Assembly (NCBI RefSeq): GCF_000003605.2
Contig: NW_003137821.1
Location: forward strand, 1,379,549 to 1,424,264
Origin: Saccoglossus kowalevskii
Lineage: Eukaryota > Hemichordata > Enteropneusta > Harrimaniidae
DNA: 44,716 bases
Direction: 5' to 3'
Position numbers and translations under genes: made by a program
Notes under the pieces: model-generated
The model's database searches: none
The model's input: only the letters and a program-made list of their open reading frames with translations
What the model was told of the DNA's origin: nothing
Shown: piece after piece, positions 1-9,537 of the stretch
Numbering within the stretch: position 1 is the first letter of the stretch
Layout: every line of letters starts with the position of its first letter

Positions 1-481
1 ACAGAAACGGTGTCATGCCACGAACCGAGCACTAAACGTTCTACGTTGATAAGACCCGCACCACTGTACCGTGTATTTATATGGGCTTTGCGCAAGCTGT
101 TGTGGAACGTCGGTCGACAACAGCTAAAGTCGAGAAAACACCGCTAACTCAACAAGTAATCCTGAGCAACCAAGACATTTGGTGTCTCAAATAACATAAA
201 TAAAAGACAGTGATTTACAACCAAGCAACGATCAAATCACTAGCACAAGAATATTCTTTTTTAATCATTTCAACCACTACTGTTTTTTATTAATACTCTT
301 GGAACTATGTTGAAGTAACACATTTTCAGTAACTAGACTAGCATATTTGTTTTCTTGTTTGTTTTTTTACTGCAAAAACGGTAACGTTTCATTGCAATGC
401 ATTATTCGTATTATTGCAATCAATGCATGGGTGGGTGCCAATTAAATGGCAAGTGGTAATTTTTTGGTTCCATTTTTCTAG
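1..481 (+). other. Upstream intron of the kinase gene
   Basis: No coding exon was recognised here. The stretch ends in a pyrimidine-rich tract and an AG at 480-481, which serves as acceptor for the first visible kinase exon. It is therefore best read as intron of a gene whose ligand-binding, transmembrane and juxtamembrane exons lie before the window. No repeat or RNA gene was seen. Confidence 0.6.
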
Positions 482-3118
482 ACAGCTCCAGGAAGTGTAT
501 CCAGAAAACGAGGTGGCGCTTTTGAAGTTTCACGAGACCGAGTGGTCTTGGTAAAACCCCTGTCTGATGGAAAATATGGGCAAGTATGGACGGCCAAGGT
601 ATGGGGTATATATGGAAACGACGGAGAGACCATGGTCGCTGCAAGGGTACTGCGGAAGGATACGCCACAACATGTCATACACGGTTTACTTCATCAGCTG
701 ATGTTGCTGTCACAGATAGATACTCATCCTAATATTGCTACGATGATTGGATGCTGCACTACATCCGGTGAGAATTGTGGGTAGCGTATTTGTATTAGTC
801 CGGTTTGTTTTGTGATATTAATATCACATGCGTTATATATTTCTAGCCACCATGCCGTCTTAAAATATCACCTGCTTTGCGTACTTGTCTATGTCCTTGT
901 AAATTGTAGGCATTCCAAACCAAATTCTATTAGTTAATATTCATTTAGATGTGTGAAAACGAAGATTTATTCATGTACGCTGTGTAAAACACGCGGGAGG
1001 AACACGTTTCCCCAAAAATGAATGTATCTGCGTGTTCGTTTTCAGAACCATATTACTTTATGACGGAGTACGTCAAAAATGGTGATTTGCAGTCCTTTTT
1101 AGAGAACAATTATCCTGGTGATACAAGTAACCAGAAAACGCTCAAGTCGCGTGATCTCATTACTATGGCACTCCAGATTGCCAGGGGAATGGCGTATCTT
1201 GCAAACAAAAGGGTGAGTCAACTCGTAGCTTTTATATCATCCTTGTTGTATTATAGTCTGACATGTCGGCGTACACGTAGTAGCGCCCTCGCCGGCCAAA
1301 CGGGTTTGGAGCACCGTGGAGGCAACTCACGCGACTCGTCAGGCTACCTTTGTATAGACTGCATCTGACAAGCCGGGTGAACGGAGGTTACGCCATGACG
1401 GCTAAATAATGTGCAGCTCCCTCATGCTTTCCGACTATCACAAATTATTTTATTCTTGGACTACTTTTTTTAAATATTTTTCAGGTGATTCATGGTAATC
1501 TTACCACTAGCAACGTTCTTCTTGATGATGACATGGTGTGTAAATTAACCAACATTGGAAGAGTTGAGAATCCCGTGACACAGGCGCCAATGAAAACAGA
1601 CGTACGTACAAACCTGCGCAAAATTGGTTGATAGAGGGCATAGTTTTCGTTTCACCAGTGCTGGAGTAGGCAGTAACGCAATTAGGATATGGATACAGTC
1701 GTTTCTGTTATTACAATTAGACTACGGAGAGGGCCAGTGTATTTCCGGGTGATAGGGCTAACCAAATACTAAGAAAATAGTAAATGATATTCGTGGAAAA
1801 AGACAATATCTACACTCACGGGAAAAACATGTAACGCAGTCATAATATTATCCCCTTATACTTGAACATTCCAGAGAATGTGAAGATAGGAGACTTAAAT
1901 CCAACCGTCTAAAATGCTAACATATAAAGTGTCATGACAACACATTTTATTAAAGTCATTAAAGAGGGGAGTCGTCACCTGCGCATGCGTCAGATGGTCA
2001 CAGCGTGTCATTGTTTACAAACAAGCGTCTACCCATAAGCATTTGCGTTTTTAGCTTGTGTTGTTATTGTCGCTTGGGACTCAATTCCCGCGCGTGCGCA
2101 GGTGACGACCCTGCCGCTTTAATTATTGTTTAAATGTGTGGACTGGGACAATGATTTGAGATGTGTCTTAGATTGATAGAAACTGTCACGTAACAGCAAT
2201 GGCGCCAATAACGAATGATCTAACTGCAGATTGACTTCGTTTAATGTCAGCGTGTTTTTGTTTGTTTTTATTCCCGCAGGACAACCTACGCTGGATGTCA
2301 CCTGAAACGATTCGGACTGCTCGCTACACGACGTACAGTGATGTGTGGTCATTTGGTATCGTGCTATGGGAGATTGTTAACTTCGGTTCGTATAGTACCA
2401 TACATTGCCAAGTGTTGCTTGGTTAGTTTCGATGTTTGCGTGCATTTTTCCTCTTGATACTAACACATTTTGTTGATGTGTTCTTTTTTGGTATTGTCTT
2501 AGGTGCCACGCCGTACCCAGGTGACTCGAACAGTAAAGTTATAGCACGAGTGGAAAGAGGAGAGGTAATGGTAAAACCAAAACATTGTTCACAAGAACTG
2601 TAAGTATCACCAAACACATTATTCATGTTCTAGCTGTTAAATTTGCATGAAAACGTCAGAATATATCATTTTCGTTATTAAAATAATGGATCTGTGCATC
2701 ATTGGCGTCAAGTCTGATATTAAAACACCGACTGCAAATCTCATACAAGATTATTCCCAGCACTGAAACACAGCTCATACAGTGCCCTTTGCGATACATT
2801 TTAATAAAACGTTTGTTTTTCTAACTGTCAGATACTACGTCATGACTCGGTGTTGGAACGATAGCCCCACACGACGACCAACATTCAATGATTTAATGAG
2901 GACATTGGATGATATGACAAACGACATTGAAAATACAGTAAGTAAAATTGATAAAAAAACAGGTGTGTTTTTGAAGAAATCTTAGTGACTTTGAAAATAA
3001 ACGAAATAATAAGTACATGGTTTTCTTTCAGAATTATATAACAGTAGAAGACTTCGTCAAAGACGAAAGTAGCGGTATTGACTCACAGTCAAAATGCATA
3101 CCATCAGTTGACGTATAG
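482..3118 (+). CDS. Receptor-tyrosine-kinase-like pseudokinase, C-terminal part (7 exons)
   Basis: Seen: exons 482-767, 1046-1212, 1485-1601, 2280-2385, 2503-2599, 2832-2937 and 3032-3118 join in frame with GT-AG introns to give about 321 residues ending at TAG. They form one tyrosine-kinase domain with an FGFR/Tie/Cad96Ca-like look: hydrophobic [12 protein letters not shown] hinge, WMSPE (APE motif), [18 protein letters not shown] and [10 protein letters not shown]. Key catalytic residues are changed. The glycine loop reads LSDGKYGQV (first Gly to Ser), VAVK is VAAR (Lys to Arg), the helix-C Glu aligns with Gln, HRDLAARN is HGNLTTSN and DFG is NIG. Inference: a catalytically dead or crippled receptor with a scaffolding role. 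All exons are open and spliced correctly, which argues against a dead pseudogene. The tail has NYITVEDF, a possible phosphotyrosine site. Start, extracellular region and membrane helix are outside the window. The exact RTK family is uncertain. Confidence 0.9.
1959..2122. mobile_element. TTAA-bounded MITE, copy 1
   Basis: A 164-bp element in kinase intron 3 begins and ends with TTAA. Its termini are inverted repeats of about 32 bp (TTAAAGnGGnnGGGTCGTCACCTGCGC type, with an ACGC or ATGC extension). A second copy with the same interior lies at 25446-25606, and a longer relative with similar ends at 26888-27317. TTAA ends recall the piggyBac target site, but no transposase is present, so the superfamily is a guess. 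Confidence 0.8.
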
Positions 3119-3728
3119 GTGCACTTCCCTGAACGTCAGTCGAAAAGCCTTTACCAACATCACGTGACTTCACGCTTTGCATGCTATGATATTGCTTGTA
3201 TTCGTTTATTTCACAATTTACAATATTGCTGTAAGACAAAAAACGACTAAATAGTTGTATATATATACTCGACGTGGAAATATGAAAGTTATATTATAGA
3301 TAAAGCTGCACGTGACAATGACATTGGGGTTTAAAAGGTGCTGGTCGTCGCTATCACATGTGTTCGAGTGCTCAAGTTTAAGTTAATTAGCAATGAATTT
3401 GACTCACATACGCATGTGTACGAGTTTCATGTAAAACGCACGCATGTGGGTCCCATACGACGCATGTAACATACTAGTGCATTGTTTTTTACAAGAAATT
3501 CAAGCGACTATAGCGCTATAATGATTATGGCACGACATAAACAGCATGTGTATAACATGACGGGGATTAAACCTTGTATCAACATGTCATCGCTCGAGTA
3601 GTTTAGCAGGAGACGAGTAAGTATATGTACTCTCAAATTATTGAAGTTTGTTTTCAGACGATTTTTTGTTATTCTCTGTTTTTTTTTTTTTCATTTTATT
3701 TGTTTTAAATTTTGACTGAATGAAGCTG

Positions 3729-3734
3729 AATAAA
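3729..3734 (+). terminator. Candidate polyadenylation signal of the kinase gene
   Basis: AATAAA lies about 610 bases after the stop codon. A second AATAAA at 3968-3973 is followed by a GT-rich run (about 3997-4020), which would suit a downstream cleavage element. Either could end the transcript. Confidence 0.4.
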
Positions 3735-4226
3735 ATTACAAAAAATGTAGTGTGTCCAACAACTCATGTTGAACAATAACTTTAACCAATATGATTTTAC
3801 TTGGTGAAAAGACTGTATTTTTCTGCATAAAAACGAAAGAATTTCACAATGTCAAAATTGTCCTTTTCGTAGTGTTGAGAGGAACGATTGAATCGTATTG
3901 CTTCATATAGCTACTTGTAATGCATGATCAGTTACGATACAAGCTGTAATAATAGTGTTGATATTATAATAAATTGTTTGATGCTCAATTTACCGTTGTG
4001 TGTGTTTTTGTTTTTGTTTTGAATAAAATAGACAACACATGTAGTACCAGTAAATATAATACCGGAATTGGTAGCTAATAAAAATTAAGATGCAGTACTA
4101 ACAAAGAAATACCGTTTTTATCCGTTGACTATTTTGAATAATTAATAGCACCCTCAATTGTGATTGGTAGTCGAGTCCACTGATTAACGAAGTGGTTGGC
4201 CCGAAGTTTGGAGCGTGATCACTGAC

Positions 4227-4236
4227 ATCACGTGAC
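4227..4236. promoter_or_regulatory. Palindromic E-box ATCACGTGAC upstream of the ASB-type gene
   Basis: This ten-base CACGTG-centred site lies 391 bases upstream of the ASB start codon. The same ten-mer, or its reverse complement, recurs at 3159-3168, 5444-5453 and 30665-30674. It fits the bHLH-zip binding class (USF/MITF/TFEB-like). Function is inferred only from the motif. Confidence 0.35.
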
Positions 4237-4627
4237 CGAGGAAAATGTTCGTAAGCAACTCATCTTTGTGGATGGTGGTCTCGTGCGCTTCGTACTACAC
4301 ACTGCACGCACGGACACGACTGTAAGTTTATACAAAACCCCAGACCCAACACACCCGGCCCCGTGCCTGGCTGACGTATGGCAGCAGTTTTCATAATGAA
4401 AAAAAAAGCAAATATGCCGGGAGTACTGAGTTGACAATTGGAATATGGAACGTTGCTTATGCCGGGCGCTTATGACGTGCGCAGCACAATAGCGACGCGC
4501 GCGTACAGATGCACTGAGAACCGCATTTGCAAGATGCGTACACGTGCAAGTTAACTGTATATAATTGGATTGGGGTTGGTGATAATGGCACATTTATGTA
4601 ATTGAGTGCTATAATTCAATATACAGC

Positions 4628-7263
4628 ATGGGACACTCTTGGTCGGACTTCGCGGGCAGCAGTCCTAACACGGCGTCTTCAGGCGGTGCCGATGGAATAG
4701 ACGAGACGTTAGATCTCTCTCTGAATAGCAATGTCTTAACAGAGATTTACAAGTATACGATGGAGGGTAAAAGCGACGAAGTGAACGATCTGTTGAAGAA
4801 ATGCCCGTATGTGGATCTTAATCAGGTTGCGTATGTCCACACCTTTTCACTCCACCCACTTCCCTTCTCTGGCCGCGTGGGGAGGACCCCCGTCTTTGTA
4901 CTTCATGCCGCCGCGGCACTGAAACGCCGAGACATCATGCACCTTCTCTTACAACACGGCGCGGACCCCAATGTGACTGACATCGCGGGACAAACGGCGC
5001 TTCATCTGAGCACAATGCCGTGCCCGGGAAGTCAGTATTGTCTTTTACCGGCTTCGAATGAAAGCAAAGATTTGGTGTCTCTACTCTGTAGTAATGGCGC
5101 CAATGTTCACTCCAAAGACATTATGTTGAGATCTGCCGTCCACAAGACAGCGATGTACGGGTTATTATCATGTATGCTATTCCTCATCAACGAAGGCTCG
5201 GACGCTGATGCCCGGGACTGTGATGACGTCACTCCATTAATGCTCGCTGCTGAAAGCGGACAACTAAAAACTATGAGAGCACTTCTGAAGCGCGGTAAGA
5301 AATCTCCAAACCCTAACTCCTGAACAAATATTTTAAAAATACTACGTGTGGCGGTGACGCAATACTGTGTATGAATGTCAGTGTTGATGATCGGACAGAA
5401 ACTGCGCAAGCAGTCGTTTGTCATATTGCACATAAATACTCCGGTCACGTGATGAATAGAAGATAGGAGATACTGTATAGCAATCCGTGTAGTGTCGAGA
5501 AGAATAACAATCACTCTGACTTACTTGAATTTGTTATTTGTTATGGCTGTCAATTATCAGTCGCCAATAGACCATTTTCAGGGGCGGGTCTAGGATTCTG
5601 GAATAGGGGAGCCGATAAGTTGGCCTAAGGCCAAGTTCGCGAGCGCCGATGGCGCGAAGCCCTGTTAGTTGTTAAAAATAGCTGAAATAGGGGGGGCGGC
5701 CCCCTCCTAAATCCGCCAATGATTTTCCGTTCACTACAAGATCCCGCGTTATGCGTGAAAATCGAATGTAAAACAGAACAAAGGTCGCAGTGGCGTCAAA
5801 ACATCGCCAAATGCGAAACTATACATATTGATGTTGGTCAATTTTGATAAAGTAATGGCATCATATACACCTCCGAAAGATCGACATTCCGACAGTGAAT
5901 TATAAAAAATACAAGTGCAAAATTAAATAGTTTGACTTTTGTGGCAGACTGTTTCCCGCCTCAAGTGTCACGGCGAACCAAGCAACAAGGGACGTCGCGA
6001 ACCAGCGAAACGTCCAGTCCGCACATTTCACGCATTACGCGAGATCTCGCTTTGAACAGAAAATCACCTGTTGACTAATGATTTATTTTATGTTATTCAG
6101 GCGCTAATGTGAGAGCGAGAACGAAATCAAACCAAACTGTGCTGCATCATGCTGCCATGTTGTCGACGGGGTTGCGAAGATATCGCAGTAAGTTGTCGGC
6201 TGTGTCAATTTTAATGGAACATGACGTAAGTAAATGTTGCATAAACACTGAGTTGGGTGTATAGACACTGAGTTTTTTTTTTGGGGGGGGGGTCTTTTTC
6301 GGCAGATGGCGCACTTGACTAAACTAAACAGCATGGTTCTCTTACCTAACGCATGTTAACCACGTGTGCCATAAACATTACCCAAATTCCGGGCAACTCT
6401 TTGACTGTCACATCACCTGGTTTAAACCCTGCGATACGAGAAAACGGAACGGAAACACTCCCAATTTATTTCTATTTGCAACGTTTCACCAGAATGTTTT
6501 CCAGGATAACGTCCCAAAATATAACACTTTTCTTCGGAAATCATCATGAACACTCGTTTGGCCACGATCCGAAATGGGCTTTGGGCGTCCGAACATTTAA
6601 GATTCGGCGGATCTCGTATATGATTTAATATACAGAATATGTAAGTCATTGTTAATACTCCTTAACCACAGACTGTACAGTGCATGTCTTAACTAACATC
6701 GGTATTTTATGTCTATCCACCAGGTTGACGTCAACGCGCAGGACGATGCAGGACAGACACCACTTCACATCGCGGCAAAGCGACGTGATTACTCCGTCAT
6801 TCGATACTTGATTAAATACGGGGCTGATCTGGGAATCAGAACCAGACAAGGACGTACCCCTTTCTACGAATTCTTAGACGGACTTAATCTGAAGCTAACC
6901 AGCAACGCTGTTGACGTACACATGGCGCTGATACTCTTTCTGCAGGATACCGCTCGTCCTGGTCCATTCACTGACAGTGAGGGCGTCACACCAAGTTGTT
7001 TCGCTGAAGATGCTATTGTGTCTGAGTTCCAACAGAAAGTGATAGACATTCTTCTTGAATCGGAGAAGAGTACGTTTTCGCTTCAGTTCTTATGTAGGTT
7101 GACAATAAGGCGTGCCCTAACACAGCATCGTATGGACAGGGTCAACGACCTGCCGTTGCCCACGTCATTGAGAGAATACATCAATTCAACCACGGCAAGT
7201 TGGGTTACTGGAGACTTATTGGAATTATTTTCCGAAGAAGTCAGACAACAATTAAGGCTTTAA
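4628..7263 (+). CDS. Ankyrin repeat and SOCS box (ASB-type) protein, complete
   Basis: Three exons, 4628-5294, 6101-6225 and 6724-7263, join through GT-AG introns (phases 1 and 0) into 443 residues. Ankyrin repeats run from about residue 86 to 330. The clearest have TALHLS, TPLMLAAESGQ, TVLHHAAM and TPLHIAAKRRDYSVIRYLIKYGAD. A SOCS box follows at about 380-418. Its Elongin-BC box SLQFLCRLTI (383-392) fits S/T-L-x3-C-x3-A/V/I, and the Cullin-5 box LPLP is at 407-410. Known for the family: ASB proteins bind Elongin B/C and Cullin 5 through the SOCS box and present substrates, bound by the ankyrin repeats, for ubiquitination. The substrate cannot be told here. A tail of about 25 acidic and hydrophobic residues follows the SOCS box. 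The ATG is the first after an in-frame stop at 4583, though CAG just before it could be a splice acceptor of an upstream exon. Which ASB member it matches is not clear. Confidence 0.93.
5565..6073. mobile_element. CAATAG-type MITE, copy 1, interrupted by a nested insert
   Basis: The element starts CAATAGACCATTTTC and ends with the inverted counterpart (reverse complement CAACAGGTGATTTTCTG). After the nested insert at 5581-5717 the left end resumes as TGATTTTCCGTTCACTACAAG. About 40 bp of it pair with the right end, including GCGTTATGCGTGAAA against GCGTAATGCGTGAAA. The interior differs from the copies at 26355 and 41470. The right end stops 27 bases before ASB exon 2, so it may supply intron sequence used for splicing. 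Confidence 0.75.
5581..5717. mobile_element. Small GGGGCGG-ended insert nested in the MITE
   Basis: About 137 bp separate the two parts of the MITE left end. Its termini are imperfect inverted repeats (GGCGGGTCTAGGA at 5583-5595 against GGCGGATTTAGGA read from the other end, 5705-5717). The flanks (CCATTTTC and TGATTTTC) look like a degraded target duplication of about 8 bp, which would suit a hAT-like element. The interior has GC-rich palindromes such as GGCCTAAGGCC. Confidence 0.55.
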
Positions 7264-7321
7264 GATCAAGAACGACATATAAAGACAAATATTTTTCTAT
7301 ATTTTGTATGTATATTTTTTT

Positions 7322-7327
7322 AATAAA
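7322..7327 (+). terminator. Polyadenylation signal of the ASB-type gene
   Basis: AATAAA lies 59 bases after the ASB stop codon, followed by a G/T-rich stretch (GTGGGCATGACTCGTGTG). This spacing suits a short 3' UTR. Confidence 0.6.
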
Positions 7328-9527
7328 AGTGGGCATGACTCGTGTGAATGAATCATGTGAAAGTTCACGAGATATATTTATAGTCGTATGTATTTTCTAC
7401 GATAAAGACTTTCCGTTCTCGACATAGGTAAATTCTCTCGTCTTTATGGAGGAAAAACAATATTTTTACCAAGTAAAATCATATTTATTCAAGTTATTGT
7501 TCATACATGAGTTTGTGAACACACTACATATTTTATAACTTCATTCAGCTTCTTTCAGTCTTAATTCAAGACAAATGAAATAACAAAAATATCGAAATAT
7601 ACTAAATTATGTTTGGTCTCTAATTAATATTCCCGCAAAACCAGTAATTATTAAAATTAATATTGGTATGCATATGGAGTACACTTTTTATGAAATATTT
7701 AAACATATTTCTGAATTCACTTTTCAAAATCAATTATTTGGGGTTTTGGGCCAAAAAACGAAAGAATTTCACATGTTGAAAACGGAAAGTCTTTATCGTA
7801 GTGTATTTCTTTATATAATATATATCCGCACACACAATTGTTCCCATAATTACTAAAAGTGGGCAAGGTTGCAACACTGTTAATTAGTTTATATATCCGT
7901 TGAAATAGGAAATTCACATACTAAATGGTTCTGATATTATGGTATGTGTAATGATTTGAGGCTATAACGTTTAGTTTAGTTATTTGCATAATGATATTGT
8001 ACATTGTATGGAACATCTCGTGAGTATTTAGACTCAGTTCCAGGCCTAGCAGTTGAGCAATAAACACCTTGGCTACAGGTGCTTCTCTCCAGTGTGTTAT
8101 TCTCTTCTCGGATTTGGTGACCAATACTCACTTGGTTCACTCTACCTTGAGAAGTCTGTTCTCAGTTTACAGTATGATATGTTATCATATGTTTATCTAA
8201 TTGTTGTGAACATCGTGTTGTGTTCGAAGATCTTTGTCTCACTTGGCTGATATCACTTACACGTAGAGAAACCAGATTCGACCCAAATTATTTTCGTACC
8301 ACTAAGTCCATGTTCACTACTGACACGGTCACTTTGTACCACATGTACGTCCCTACTTGCATAGAAGTGCAATACGGGTATGTGCCGCCCGACTGGGGTG
8401 CCATTTCACGTTATTTTGTTTAGAAGCACTTATTTACTTTTTCACGGGTCCTTATATTCAAAGCCAAATACCGGAAAAGGCTGAATAAAATGCATTGCCG
8501 GGTGCGCTCACTGGTTGCAAAAGTTGTGGGCTGGGTGTTTTTTTTTTTGTCGCTGAAAACACTTGTGTTTAGAAGTGGGTATATAAATACAAAACAAAAA
8601 TGGTTTTGAAGTGAGTATGGTTTACGAGAGGTGGGCTTCACACCCTTATCCACTTAATGTGGAAGTAGCCCCCCCCCCCGGATGTACGCTTTGATTGTGA
8701 CTATTTTGTATGTAGGTAATTTACACTTCAAAATGGTTAATTAAGTTCAAGTAGCATTGGCTTATCAAGTGTATCAAGAATATTTGACAACGCCAACTAA
8801 CAGTTTACATTTGAATCTTATTTGATTCACCGATAATGTTTTCACCATGACCTGCTATTATTATGTATGACACTGGTTTATCGTTATAATTTGTACATTT
8901 AAAGTCCGCATGCAAATACCGTTCACACCCAATCAAGCATAATGGTCTACTGTGAAACATTGATTACGGCCATCACATCGTTTTGAGATTAAACTGTGTC
9001 TAGTGACAGGTTATTATAATCGCATCCTGTAAATGCCATTTTGTATGTAGATTTGTTTTGATGGACATTCTCGCATCCTTTTGTTTTTACCCTGGCGGCG
9101 CTACAAAACACGTTTTAAAATGTCTATTTTAGTGATAGTAGTGTTTAGATATATGCGTCAACAACAAATCTTCATTGGAATTATGAATAATTATCGTCCT
9201 TTAGCAAAATATCTTCAAAAATACTTTATCTGCAACGTTTTCACAAGTTTGAATTCCCGACGAGCACATGTCACGGACGCACGTCGATGTTAACAGCGCC
9301 CTCACGGGTTATTTTCGTGTTAATTTGTAAACGTTATAACTATGTGCCCGTTTATGTTCATTTTCATGTTTACCCCACTGCTGGTTTATTCTCGACTATG
9401 TTAACCAATTATTCATTAATCGTCAATTATCGTTATGTCATTTAGACAGGTTTTTGGCAGTTTACTAATACGAGTATCTTGTCGGACATAGTCGCGTTCT
9501 TTACGAGATTTATCTAGTTCGTGATCC
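7328..9527. other. Intergenic stretch before RMC1
   Basis: Apart from the inverted repeat at 7398-7800 and a run of ten C near 8671, no gene, RNA or clear repeat was seen. The last 200 bases should hold the RMC1 promoter and 5' UTR. There is no TATA box at a convincing place. Confidence 0.5.
7398..7800. repeat. Inverted repeat pair between ASB-type gene and RMC1
   Basis: TACGATAAAGACTTTCCGTT at 7398-7417 is the exact reverse complement of 7781-7800. Similarity extends outward to about 7440 and 7759. TAAAAGTGGGCA also occurs directly at 7324 and 7854. The arms are 363 bases apart. Part of the right arm resembles 3830-3875, so this is a dispersed repeat, probably a decayed transposon end. Confidence 0.65.
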
Positions 9528-9537
9528 AACATGGCGG
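9528..9537 (+). promoter_or_regulatory. YY1-like motif over the RMC1 start codon
   Basis: AACATGGCGG matches the core AANATGGCGG of YY1 sites, which in animals often sit just downstream of transcription starts and sometimes contain the start codon. Here the ATG of the motif is the RMC1 initiator. A similar AAAATGGCGG is at 30681-30690 before ARFGEF. Binding is inferred only. Confidence 0.4.

Larger units (their letters stand above)
3119..4627. other. Intergenic: kinase 3' UTR and ASB upstream region
   Basis: No further exon was recognised. The left half holds the candidate poly(A) signals. A stretch around 3830-3875 resembles 7755-7800 (shared AAAACGAAAGAATTTCACA). The right half (about 4200-4560) is richer in CpG and contains the palindromic E-box ATCACGTGAC at 4227-4236, so it probably includes the promoter of the ASB-type gene. 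Confidence 0.5.

Noticed and set aside
482-3118. Reading the kinase remnant as a dead pseudogene
   Set aside because: Seven exons join in frame with correct splice sites and the fold motifs are kept; only catalytic residues are changed.
4228-4593. 121-codon minus-strand frame upstream of the ASB-type gene
   Set aside because: Composition follows the GC-richer promoter stretch, no family resemblance, no splice support. A divergent transcript cannot be excluded.
5107-5514. 135-codon minus-strand frame
   Set aside because: Overlaps ASB exon 1 on the other strand and reads as its shadow.
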